A program made the position numbers and the translations under genes. 64,000 nucleotides of DNA from Gracilariopsis chorda (taxonomy: Eukaryota > Rhodophyta > Florideophyceae > Gracilariales > Gracilariaceae), in assembly GCA_003194525.1 (NCBI GenBank), contig NBIV01000069.1, positions 186,001-250,000 of the forward strand, in the 5' to 3' direction. This document shows, in pieces, positions 43,396 through 53,128 of this stretch. How positions within the stretch are numbered: position 1 is the stretch's first letter; every line of letters starts with the position of its first letter. The notes under the pieces were generated by a model. That model ran no database searches. It had not been told where the DNA came from and saw only the letters and a list, made by a program, of their open reading frames with translations.

Positions 43396-43873
43396 TGTAG
43401 GATAGTGAGCCAAGTGGGCAAGCTCCTAATGGTCTCGTGGTAGCGTGGCAGAGCTGGGGGGTCCTAAGGTTAATGAAGCGGCGGCAACACCTCTGGTAAT
43501 GTTGGCGCAATGGGGTGGCGCTGACTACGCAGTCCTACAGGTCGGAATTGCGGTAGCGATACCTTGAAGGCCAAAGGGAATTGTGAGTACCGAGTACGGG
43601 GGTGCTCAAGACTCACAAGGGTGTCTGAGTTTACTGTCCCTAGGGGAGGCGCAGCTCGAGGTGCCTAAGTATCGGCACCGAGGCGCCTCGACCCTGTGGC
43701 ACTGTAAAGTGCCCTACTCTACAGTAGCTATATCTAGTCCTATGGTTACTAATTCAATAAAATTAAATAAATTATATAAAATACAGATAGCCATCCTTGG
43801 GCCAGATACACAACGTGTATCGTCCACATGGGTCTCCAGAGTTGCGGAATCCACTGGACTTCACTATCTCACA
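43396..43873 (-). repeat. 5' LTR of chromovirus B
   Basis: 478 bp, one mismatch with the 3' LTR. The next bases are the target duplication ATCCC and then the RT of chromovirus A. Confidence 0.95.
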
Positions 43874-44225
43874 ATCCCCAGTTCGCATCCAATGTGGAGA
43901 AGACAGTCGCCTCACCGAGAGAGTCAATGTACTCGTCCATTCGCGGTATGGGGTACACGTCTTTCACAGTGGCGGCATTAAGGCGACGGTAGTCGATGCA
44001 AAAACGCCAAGTCCCATCGGGTTTCGGAGCCAGTACCACTGGGGATGCCCACGGTGATTGAGCCGGTTCTATCACGCCTTCGCGGAGCATTTTATCCACG
44101 TGGAACTGTTCTTCCTCCCTTGCTTTGGGGCCTGCCCTATAGTGGTGTTGAGCAATCGGCCTGGTGTCCGGTAACAAGTCAATCCGGTGTTCCGTGGCCG
44201 ACACCTCCCCGAGGGATCCATCCAC
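43874..44225 (-). pseudogene. Chromovirus A pol, start of RT
   Basis: Carries LGEVSATEHRIDLL, the linker to RT, then WASPVVLAPKPDGTWRFCIDYRRLN and FSTLDANWG, where chromovirus B inserted. It is one frame away from the upstream protease piece; the shift is near 44215-44235 (SMWMD in one frame, MDGSLGEV in the other). Confidence 0.88.
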
Positions 44226-45304
44226 ATTGAGGTGAACTCTCGCAACATTTTTCGCAACCTCTCGCGGTGTGAATCCGGTACATGTCCGAGATCCAGATCT
44301 TCTAACTCCTTCACAGGGTCCAACTTATCGTAACTCGTAGGAACGGCCTTCTTTTCCGAATCTTTCGTGCTGAGCGACTCCACAGAAGAGTGGGAACCCT
44401 CCCCCTCCTTAGCATGAGGCGTATCATCTGGTTCTTGAACTAATCCGAGTACATCGGCTGCGCACACCTTTGTAGGGATTAAAGCCGTTGGATGCGGAAG
44501 TACAGTACCAACTACTTGGTTCTTCGCCAGATACTGCGGCTTCTTGCCAAAGTTGGCTATCAAGACCTGAAAGGGGTGTTCATTTGAAACCTGAACGACA
44601 CCGTTAGCCAGGGCCAATTGATACTTCTCGTACAGCGATGTGAGCGGTTGAACAACACGCAATCCTCTTGGAGCGGCAGTAACCGATACCCACGCCTGTG
44701 ATTCGGGCGGTATGGAGATTGGCCGTGCGACACGTAGCTTGGGCGACTCCTTTGGAGGTGACGAATCCTGCAAGGGGGCCGGAAGAGGAACCAACTTGGA
44801 TGAGGCACGCCGTAATGAACGACGAACTATCGGAATGATGGAGCCATCTTCTAGTTCAACTTCTCGCGCACGCGGACGAATTGACTCTACGAAACGATCG
44901 CAGAAGTCACATCCCAAGATAACGGGGGCCGCTAGCGTCTTACAGACGATGAATTCGAGCTGCATCGAACAGTTACCAATCCTGATCATCAGAGAAACCG
45001 TACCAGCCGTCTTCAACGTGTTGTTATTGGCATCAGCAACGTCCATGACGGGTCCTTGTCTAACACGAGAACGCACTTCAGGCGGTAAGAGAGATTCGAC
45101 AATGAAATTGGGGCCGGCACCTGTATCCATAATAGACAGATGACGCACCATATACTGGGCGGAAAGGCCAAAGTCAGCGAAAACTTTGTAGTTTCGCTTG
45201 GCCATAACCATGACTCTATCCGGTGACCGATGATTCTTACACCGTATCCACTGGCGACGTAACTCACCGAGGTGGGCCGATTCCACGTCTGTGGTGGTCA
45301 ACAA
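44215..45304 (-). pseudogene. Chromovirus A pol, protease segment
   Basis: Contains the retroviral-type aspartic protease motif IMDTGAGPNFI and a following region (VILGCDFCDRF) like that of chromovirus B. There is no ATG near the beginning; the frame is open upstream to about 45556, overlapping the last 155 bp of gag. Pol A can therefore only be made as a Gag-Pol fusion. It ends in a frameshift at the RT border. Confidence 0.87.
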
Positions 45305-45399
45305 CTGCCTGGAAAGGATCTTGACCGGGGAGCGAGGCTTTGACGCCTCGGGCGCCGATGACCTCGACTCAGGCGCCTCTCTAAAAGAGACTCCCCCAC

Positions 45400-47493
45400 T
45401 CAGTTTTCCTGAGCGGCATCCGTTTTCACGGGAACAGTATTCCGCGGCAATGAAGCGGTTTGCGGAGCCGGTTGCCGAGAAACAGAAACATCCGCCGAAG
45501 CGGCTTGATTCGCAGAAGCGGTGGCCAAGGAAGAACCAGTGCTGGGTACCGCTTCAGATTGAACTGGTGTAAACTTACGAGGAAACTCGGTCTTCGCACG
45601 CAAGTATGCGGTGACAGGCACTGATGCCTGTTCTTCCGGGGTCAGGGCTTCAAAGTTAACAACCACTTTGGGCATGTCCCTCAGAGTCATGATACACTGT
45701 GGGGCCGTGTGTCCATGGTCGTAACAAAGGTAGCAAATCAACGTCTGATGTCTCCCGATATTTCGGTTGTCCTGAAACTTCACCGCTGACGCGCGCGTAT
45801 CCACCCAACCAGGCCTCTGGTAACGATTACCGTTAGCATACGGAACTTGTGGGCCGCGAACGCGTTGGCGATCTGCATACAGCACTTGACTATCCAGTTC
45901 CACCGAAGGTTCCGTTGTGGACGGGAGCTCCGTTGTGGGTATGGAAACCAGATCATGCTGAGTAAAGTAAACATTGTCAACCTCACGTCGAGAGTATTCC
46001 TGGGGCAACAGTGAAACTGATGACGGGGCGGCCTCCATGTGTAGGGCCTGAGATCTGACTCGGCTTCCGGAGCGGGCACGTAGGGCATCTCCTTCCGCCT
46101 TCGCGTACTGTACCAATTCTAAGTAGGTAACTTTCCTCCTGTCTTCCCGACGTTGGGCAACAAGGGTGCGAATAGCCGGATCCAATCCGTCGATAAACAT
46201 TGTACAACGCTCGCTAGCGGAATAAACATTGCCACATCGGTGGAAGGCCTTGTTCAGTCTGACTGAGTATTCGGTCTCCGTTTCCTTTGGGCGTTGCTTA
46301 GTATCGCGTAGGGCCAGGATAGCTTCCTGTATTGCGGTTCCTGTCGCGTACGAGCGGAGTAAATACTGAACGGCTTCGGGCCAACAGGTGACCCCTCCTT
46401 CAGAGGCGCAAGACGAACCTCTTACAGAGTTGAATTGATCTTCAGCGATTCCACGTAGGAAATACGGTAAGGCGACGTAAGCCTGTCCTTCACTCATTCC
46501 GAGGATATCTGCCTCCGTTACAAAGCGTGAAAGAAAATCCAGAACGAGGATCGGATCCTCTCCAGTGAAATTCTGGTTACGAAACGACAAAGCCATCCTC
46601 TTGATGCCGTCTTTTACCTTCCCAGTTCCACGGGGTGTACGATCCAAAGAGGAATCTTCCAAACGGTAATACCGATATGATAAAAGCTTCCTGTACAAAG
46701 GGTTAGTAGGCTTCAGTTCCTTCAAACCGGAGTGCTTTCTTCCCTTCTGTCGGGCTCGAATCTCACCATGGGTGGCTGCTGAACGACGCGAGTGCGATGA
46801 ACGAGCGCGACGATCACCGTCAGCAGAAGAGTCTGACGAAGCGGATTCCGCAGAGCGGTTGGAATTCACCGATGAACGGGACGAATCCGAGTCATAGTCG
46901 TTGTCATTCCGTTTTCGGGGGCGGTTCTTCGTGCGAGCACAGTCACCATATCGATGAGAAACCACCGCTGGTGTGTCTGCGACACTGTCATCACCTCTGA
47001 TGGTATTTTCCAACGGCTCAAGACGGGACAGAACCCGATGAAACTTCGAGTCAACATCCTTCACCATATCTGGGTAACCCCTCAAAACCTTCAAAAGGGA
47101 ATTAACATCAGTCCGTAAAGTACGTAGATCTTCAGATACACCTCCGACGAGATCAGCATCAATCCTCATACGGAGTGCATCAGCCTCATTGACGAGGGCG
47201 GCGTGAGAGCTTTCAAGCACCGAGGTCTGGGCTTGAAGGTTCTGCACCTGAGCCTCCATTTCGACAAAGAGTGCGTCCTTCTCCGCAGCGGCGGGTACGA
47301 ATCTCCTAAGCGGGGCATCCGATGAACCAGCAACTGGCGGTTGCGACGACTTGGTCGATAGCTTCCTGCTTCCGGATTTCCGGTTATCAACATCCGAACG
47401 TTCTGGGACCGACCGCGAGCGCGGGGGCAAGTCAGCACCGACTTGTCGCGACTTGGGATGGCCCGAACCACGGGATCCATTTCCAGAACCCAT
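45400..47493 (-). CDS. Gag of chromovirus A
   Basis: The frame extends upstream to 47658, but the first credible start is the ATG at 47493 (MGSGNGSRGSG); the codons before it encode a hydrophobic, leader-like run unlike gag. About 697 residues result: a basic Ser/Arg-rich N-terminus, a coiled-coil-like part, the capsid-like core (VLDFLSRFVTEADILGM, YVALPYFLRGIAEDQF, SVRLNKAFHRCGNVYS, MFIDGLDPAIRTLV), and a proper zinc knuckle CYLCYDHGHTAPQC (C-x2-C-x4-H-x4-C, near 45697-45742). It ends CAG-GAA-AAC-TGA. The frame is intact even though pol is broken. Confidence 0.88.
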   Translation of the reverse strand: MGSGNGSRGSGHPKSRQVGADLPPRSRSVPERSDVDNRKSGSRKLSTKSSQPPVAGSSDAPLRRFVPAAAEKDALFVEMEAQVQNLQAQTSVLESSHAALVNEADALRMRIDADLVGGVSEDLRTLRTDVNSLLKVLRGYPDMVKDVDSKFHRVLSRLEPLENTIRGDDSVADTPAVVSHRYGDCARTKNRPRKRNDNDYDSDSSRSSVNSNRSAESASSDSSADGDRRARSSHSRRSAATHGEIRARQKGRKHSGLKELKPTNPLYRKLLSYRYYRLEDSSLDRTPRGTGKVKDGIKRMALSFRNQNFTGEDPILVLDFLSRFVTEADILGMSEGQAYVALPYFLRGIAEDQFNSVRGSSCASEGGVTCWPEAVQYLLRSYATGTAIQEAILALRDTKQRPKETETEYSVRLNKAFHRCGNVYSASERCTMFIDGLDPAIRTLVAQRREDRRKVTYLELVQYAKAEGDALRARSGSRVRSQALHMEAAPSSVSLLPQEYSRREVDNVYFTQHDLVSIPTTELPSTTEPSVELDSQVLYADRQRVRGPQVPYANGNRYQRPGWVDTRASAVKFQDNRNIGRHQTLICYLCYDHGHTAPQCIMTLRDMPKVVVNFEALTPEEQASVPVTAYLRAKTEFPRKFTPVQSEAVPSTGSSLATASANQAASADVSVSRQPAPQTASLPRNTVPVKTDAAQEN
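45403..45409 (-). promoter_or_regulatory. Candidate -1 frameshift heptamer at the end of gag A
   Basis: Minus-strand GGAAAAC just before the gag stop, identical to the site in chromovirus B, with pol again open at -1. A GC-rich hairpin, CGAGGC / GCCTCG (45333-45350), lies about 55 bases downstream, farther than usual for a stimulator. Confidence 0.4.
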
Positions 47494-47752
47494 TGTGACA
47501 GACACTGAAACTGAAACAAAACAGGAAACAATCCAAACAACACACAAACAAGCAACAAAAAGAAGCAAACCTCCAATGAGCGAACATCCACTCCTAAGAG
47601 GTACCACGCAACCACTTGTGGGAGACACACCCGAGCAATCGGCGATCCTCAACAACACGGTTGGTCACAACACCAATTCAACTTCAACGAATAATTCGGA
47701 AACCAGGTAGCTAATCCGGTAAACCGAGATCACAAAACACACTTCGCTGGTC

Positions 47753-47770
47753 TTCTAGGTCGGGAGACCA
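47753..47770 (-). promoter_or_regulatory. Primer binding site of chromovirus A
   Basis: TGGTCTCCCGACCTAGAA on the minus strand, three bases inside the 5' LTR, identical to that of chromovirus B although the LTRs are unrelated. Confidence 0.85.
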
Positions 47771-47773
47771 GTT

Positions 47774-48553
47774 TGTGGTGCATTACCCCAAGATGGGACA
47801 GACACACGAGGGTGTTCGACGTCCTCCTCAGCAGGGTAGCGCAGCGACAGAACCACCTGTGGTGAGTACACGGAGCCGGGTGTAAGACCGGGACTCACCG
47901 TCACGACTGGCGTACAGGTGTAGAGACAAAGACAGACCACGGAGTGGGAAAGCGGAAAATGCAGCGACACACGAGTGGTGGGCGACGCGCAAGAGCGGCA
48001 CGGTGTCCACACGAGGGGGGCGGTGGCGGAAACAGCAACGGTAATCACCGGTAGTTGCTAGTGAAGCAACACCTGTATACGGGGCAAGGAATAACAATCG
48101 CTGTAAAAGCGTGCACAAAAACAAACACAATAGTGGTAAGAATGTGCTGAGCTCCACGAGGTGGGTAACTAGGCCTTCACAGGATGGCGTCTCTCCAGAC
48201 GGAGGTGGACACTCACCAGGGAACCTGAGTTAGAGCCAGACACTCGCTTGTTGCGTTTACTTTGACCCGGGCAGCCGGAGCTCACACACATAAGTAGTGG
48301 TGGTCCGCGCCCTGACAGTACAGTAGTAATTAACTAATAATAACTAATAATGTCCCTACGGGGGTGCAAAACACTACACACGTGTGGCACAAGCCAGCAA
48401 TGCTGTGCACTACACTTGTCAACCAAATTGGGGCCCTTCCAACGGAAACAGATTACCGGTGTAACACTCATACTTCACGGCAAAGTGGTGAGCATCGCCA
48501 GAGCGGGATATGAGCGCACGACGTGCTGATACCGCTAGGAGCGTTGCACTTCA
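47774..48553 (-). repeat. 5' LTR of chromovirus A
   Basis: 780 bp, five differences from 26105-26884. Followed on the plus strand by the target duplication ATAAC and then Copia protease sequence. Confidence 0.95.
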
Positions 48554-49782
48554 ATAACCACTTCATAAAGTCCATGCTCATGATTTCCGATCGCTACAAG
48601 AACAGTCTCCTTAGATTTCGGATCGCACACCTTACAAAGTCTTCGGCCTCCTTCATCCGTCACAAAGAGAACGTTGTAACCTTTTCTCTGTAGGGAACTG
48701 ACTGACAGTAGATTACATCTGAGGTTCGGCACAAGTTGTACCTCCGTAAGGTTTAGATGCATTGGTTTGCCAGTTACAATTGCAATGCACGGAACAGAGC
48801 CTTTCCCCTTCACATCGAGCTTCGTTCCATCTCCGATTTCCACGTGAAATTTCGAGGACAGGACCACACCAGAGATAAATGCATCTGATTTGTTACACGT
48901 ATGCTCGGTAGCACCAGAGTCAACGAACCACTTTCCGGAAGATCCATTGATACCAGCAACAAGAGCCCTTGCAACATTTAAGGCACTATCAGCGCCCCCA
49001 GCGTCCTTGTTTTTTGAACTCTCATTAACAAGATGTTTAGGAAGGTAATTAGTGCTCTCTGGGTTGTCATAGCAGTCAGCGTTGTTGTGGTTAAACCTGC
49101 CGCAGTAGTGACACTTGATCTTCCTCTTCCTCGAAGAGCCACTTCTGACATTTAGTGCTCTCGCGCCGTCCCCTGCAGACACATTCTTCTGAACAAACGC
49201 TTACTTGGAAATCAAGAGAGCCACAGCATCCGGTAAAGTCTTTTCCATGCCTCGAATTACTTCTGCAGTTACCTGGAACTCCTCGCGTAGCCCTCTAAGC
49301 AACGCTCGAAGCTTTTCCGGATCATCAATAGAGTAACCAATTCCAATGAGGGTCGACTCAAGCTCTGCCAAACGAGCACGGTACTGCAGGACAGACTCGT
49401 CGGCCGACATCTTCATACTCTGATACATATCCAGAAAAGCATCTCGACTGGCCTGACTGACACTCTGGTACTGTGACTTCAAAGTCCTCCAAACCTTGGA
49501 GGGCTCCGTCATCTCCATGATAGGAGCAACACAAGAATCGTGTACCAAGAGAAGGATGGTAGACAAAGCTGTGTCTCTTCTACGGGCATACTTGTCGTAT
49601 CCAGGATCCTGCAGTCCGGGCTCTTTCTCAGTACCATTGACGATAGCCCACAGCCCTTTGCTATTCAAAACAACTTCTAACTTCTTGGACAACATAAAGT
49701 AGTTGGGCGCAGTGAGCAAAGGTAGACAAAACTTCTGAACATCAATTTCTACGGACGACTCAGAATCACCTAGGAGGTTCAT
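48554..49782 (-). pseudogene. Copia gag, zinc knuckle and protease (first part of the polyprotein)
   Basis: The best start is the ATG at 49782 (MNLLGDSESS). Gag resembles the Copia UBN2-type domain: LLTAPNYFMLSKKLEVVL, VWRTLKSQYQSVSQASRDAFLDMYQSMKM, LRALLRGLREEFQV. A TAA at 49201-49203 interrupts it. In the same frame follow the zinc knuckle CHYCGRFNHNNADC and the protease KWFVDSGATEHTC with active Asp, then LLSVSSLQRKGY leading toward integrase. At 48554-48558 it is cut by chromovirus A. Joining to 26099 in frame gives ...YEVVMRPSLGL. Confidence 0.9.
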
Positions 49783-49840
49783 GGTAGAAACTTGAGCAGC
49801 ACAAACAAGACGAATAAAACTCACAACAGTTGAACAGAAT

Positions 49841-49853
49841 CTGGGCCCATAAC
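49841..49853 (-). promoter_or_regulatory. Copia primer binding site matching the initiator tRNA-Met anticodon arm
   Basis: Directly inside the 5' LTR the minus strand reads GTTATGGGCCCAG. Its complement CTGGGCCCATAAC is the anticodon stem-loop of eukaryotic initiator tRNA-Met (CAU anticodon). Copia-type elements are known to prime from an internally cut initiator tRNA half, so this is a half-tRNA primer site. Confidence 0.8.
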
Positions 49854-50075
49854 CTTTTACAGGTTAACGAATCAGCTTGTCGCTTATCTTTACTCACAAG
49901 ACAACCAGAATGGTTCTTATATAGTCCTCGAGGGACGTAGTGCGAACAAAATATCTTCTAGATATCATCAGCGCACATAACAATTCAATCTAACGAGATA
50001 CCTGTGAACAGAATGTATAGAATGTAAATAAGCATGTAAACAAATCACTCATGCAAACAATTCACTATTAACATC
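49854..50075 (-). repeat. 5' LTR of the Copia element
   Basis: 222 bp, three differences from 23086-23307, followed by the AGAAA duplication at 50076-50080. Confidence 0.92.
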
Positions 50076-50080
50076 AGAAA

Positions 50081-52703
50081 TGAGTAATCTCTTCATTGTC
50101 TGTAAACTGACGAATGCAAATATAGAAAATGTTAGCTGTAGACATGTTAGAGACGACAAGAAATGATCATGGCATCTATAGAGAATACAAAGCCCGAACG
50201 TAGATTGTTTGTTAAATCCTACTTGTTGAGTCCGTGCGCTAAACTATTGGCGCCCATGGCACCTGTTTTTTCTGGAAGGCTGATGGGAGGGTTCTTTACG
50301 TCCACCGCTATCTCCTCAAGCATAAGAAACGCTCACCTCCTCGCCCCCTGGAAGGAGGGAAGAAAGAAGGACGACCAAAAATAAACGAAGACGGAGGAAA
50401 AGATCATCAGCAATAAGAACCTCTTACCACCCATTGCTACCCGCGCCAATGATTCACCGAACGGCGCTGCGGCCTCCGACATAACGTTTCCCTGTGACCA
50501 CAGTCGCCTCAGAAATACCTGTATCTAGCTACACGCGCTACATGGGCTCTGTGAGCCGTAGTAAGCCACTGTCCTAGTTAACTAGAATCAACAAGTAAAA
50601 TTGCTCCAAAGGGTAAGCGGCTGCAAAATCACGTATTACTACCATCGGTCGATATGATAAAAACTTCGGTTTAACGGAAAAGCGTATCTCAAAATTTCAA
50701 GTACTCTAGACAATATGTACTTGAATCATTAACTTCCTTTGTAATGTGTTTTTGAGACGAAGCTGTTTTTGATACTCTGAAAGAATCAATGTATCGCCCT
50801 CATGCCCGCCTCGGATCCCTGAAGAGCTGCTATAGCTCGTCGACGAAGACCTTTTTCGGTAAGACTTTTTGCTTGTGTTACATCCTGCGCAGATTTGGCT
50901 AGAAACGGGTATGATCCGTGAAAGAAAGCAGAGTTAAGGACACATTTTCGTTCAAATTCATCGTAATAAGACGCGATTTTCAGGTATAATCTGCCCCATC
51001 CTGATTACGACAATCGTGAATGGTACCCGGTGCATTAATCGCACAACCAATGATAGTTCCATTTGTAGCGAACGACAATACGTTGTTCACATGTTGATCA
51101 TGTGTCCACTGTCTGTTCGAGAAGAAGCCAACCCATCAACGATGTTTATGGGTCCATTAAAATGGAAATGTTTTGCTGAATGCTTCATTGAATGACAGTA
51201 TTTAAACCTCCGGTAACACTCAATCTGCTTCCGTATGATTTTTGTAGAATCTGTATCAAAATTAGTGTATCGAATCATACAACAGAGAACAAGCTGTGCC
51301 GGTAATAACAAAGAGAAGAGAAATTGTGAGTGTGGAACCATTCGTCAAATACAAAGAGAGAGTCAATCCTGGACAATGCGTTGCGTTTAGAGATCCAAAT
51401 GTTCCGCGCTCTTCTCTTGGATTACGTTTTGATCGTATTCAGCATTCAATTGAGTACAATATTTATAGCTCTTGTCGCCGCTCGAATTCTGGTAGAAGAT
51501 AAACGAACGTATTATGCTCTATTCTGTTTAATATAACCATCGATTGATCACACATTAAGTGAAATAGAATCGTGCTGGTTTAACTCGTGATAGAGCGCTA
51601 CTTTCATATGAAGCGCTAAGTAGGAATTAAACTAGGGTACCCGTAAAAGAAAGAGAGAGAGAAAAATAAAATCATAAACATAGCAATTATGGGTGGAAAC
51701 AAAGCTGCACAAGCAAAAGCCATTCACACAATTTGAAGTGATATTTCCAGGAGCCGTTTGAAAGTACAAATTGCTTTTCACCCACATTGCGACAAATATC
51801 AAAGTGGGTTTTTAGAAGCGCCTCAATGGTCAACAAGCACAAGTACCAGAAAGCTCGGAAAGAAAATATTCTATTATTCCGCTAAACACTCGCAGCTAGA
51901 ACGAGCAGCGTATAACAGAACCAATGATGTTGTATCAGATTCGGAAACTCCTGCCTCTGAGCAGATGAGTTCTTTCGCCGTCGGGAGTGCATCTTTGTGC
52001 AATGTATTCTTCCCGGCGCGAGAGTAGCTCGTCGGCTATCTTGCCCCATAAAGAGCGTTTTTGAAGTGCTCGATTGGTTCTGTTTGACTCGCGCAGTACA
52101 CGGAAATGATCGTAATCTGTGGAGAGTAATGAAGGTCGACAGTGACGTACGAAGACACTTTCGGATCAACACGAATAAAGTTGGCAACCTTCAGTAAAAA
52201 CCTTCTCGCTTCACGCATAAACCTCCCTGAAAAAAAAATTCGAGACTTAAAAGATAGGTGCCAACTTTGCCGCGAAAAAGATAAGATAGTTCCCTGTGCC
52301 CATGAGGCAAGATAGTTTTCTTCATTCGTTTTCTTCGAGATGAAACAAAAGCGAAATACCACGAAAGAAGAGGTAAAGCACTGGTCTCAGTACGCCACAA
52401 ATCTTGCTATTTGTAGCCCCGACACCAGCGACAAATAGAGCACGATAGCCCGCGACGGCGGACCTCAGCAGCCGGCGGCGGAGCAAAAAACAAACAAAAG
52501 ACGAAAGCGAAGATGTGAAACCGATCGAACAAAACAGTATCCTTGTTCCGCGTTGAGGCCAGCCGAAGGAACTCGTCATGCTTTGAGAATACTGCAAAAC
52601 ATGTGCTTCCTCTACTCCGGTGATATGCGGCGAAGAAAAAGAATGCACTCTTCAAATTGTTCATGGACTTTCATTCCACTTATATAAACAATGCAACGCT
52701 TCT
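50081..52703. other. Long stretch without a recognisable gene
   Basis: AT-richer sequence with short frames on both strands (up to about 108 codons), none with a domain. Nothing can be named until the conserved promoter block of the mosaic family starts near 52704. Confidence 0.5.
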
Positions 52704-53128
52704 CAATTGGAAACAAGCTGCTTGGCTCTGCAATTGCGTCTAACGGCCCCTGGTATCTAACTCCCCTCACTCGTTCTTTATTAATTTCGATTTCAACGCC
52801 GCATGCGCCTCAAATTGAACCCAAACACGGTGCCCTGGGAACAATCAGCTGGTGTGGTGGCGTTGGTGGCGTTAGTGGCGTTGAGGCCGAGAGCTGAATT
52901 CGATGATCACGACTAACTTCAGCGTTCCGTAGAGCACTATAAGAATAACTCCTAGCTTACCAAGTTCTTCTCCTCCTTCCCCAGGAGTGTTTCAGAGTTC
53001 ATGCAACCCCCTCTCTGCTGAACGTAACTCGTTTATCACCTCACAAACGACACTGGAACGCTCCTCCCGCACGCCATTCCTGGCAAACTTCTTGCATGCT
53101 GTATCAACTGCTGCAAAATCGGATCGGA
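52704..53128 (+). promoter_or_regulatory. Conserved promoter/leader block of mosaic-family copy 1
   Basis: Starts with CTGCTTGGCTCTGCAATTGCG and runs to the gene. It includes a small GGTGGCGTT tandem repeat (near 52857-52885), the palindromic GAATTC region, a TATA box CTATAAG (52937-52943) and CGCTCCTCCCGCACGC just upstream of the gene. The same block precedes copies 2, 3 and 4. Confidence 0.75.

Larger units (their letters stand above)
32910..43873 (-). mobile_element. Chromovirus B (Ty3/gypsy), apparently intact, nested in chromovirus A
   Basis: LTRs of 478 bp at 32910-33387 and 43396-43873 differ at one position (GGCGGCGAC against GGCGGCAAC). Ends are TG...CA, and the target duplication is ATCCC (32905-32909 and 43874-43878). 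Total length is 10,964 bp. Minus strand: gag 724 aa, pol 1420 aa with every catalytic motif and a chromodomain. Plus strand: an extra 735-aa ORF. It splits the RT of chromovirus A between TLDANWG and YLQVPV. All signs are of a recent insertion with full coding capacity. Confidence 0.96.
26105..48553 (-). mobile_element. Chromovirus A (Ty3/gypsy), inserted in the Copia element and itself interrupted
   Basis: LTRs of 780 bp lie at 26105-26884 and 47774-48553, with five differences counted. They start TGTGGTGCA and end TTGCACTTCA on the plus strand, and are flanked by ATAAC at 26100-26104 and 48554-48558. Coding strand minus: gag, then protease-RT-RNase H-integrase, then a chromodomain. It contains chromovirus B at 32910-43873. 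Own length is about 11.5 kb. An extra plus-strand ORF sits at the 3' end. Pol is broken by several frameshifts, so it is presumably not autonomous. Confidence 0.95.
23086..50075 (-). mobile_element. Copia (Pseudoviridae-type) LTR retrotransposon, interrupted by a nested element
   Basis: LTRs of 222 bp lie at 23086-23307 and 49854-50075 and differ at three positions. The element is flanked by the 5-bp direct repeat AGAAA (23081-23085 and 50076-50080). The coding strand is minus: gag and protease on the right, integrase-RT-RNase H on the left, the Copia order. Removing 26105-48553 and one ATAAC restores a single frame. Own length without the insert is about 4.5 kb. Two in-frame stops (49201-49203 TAA, 24938-24940 TAG) make it presumably inactive. 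The exact LTR end may be one base longer, TG instead of G, which would leave a 4-bp duplication. Confidence 0.93.

Noticed and set aside
47494-47658. Hydrophobic N-terminal extension of gag A as a signal peptide
   Set aside because: Gag proteins of this group are cytosolic, the extension lacks a credible start and the ATG at 47493 gives a typical basic gag N-terminus.
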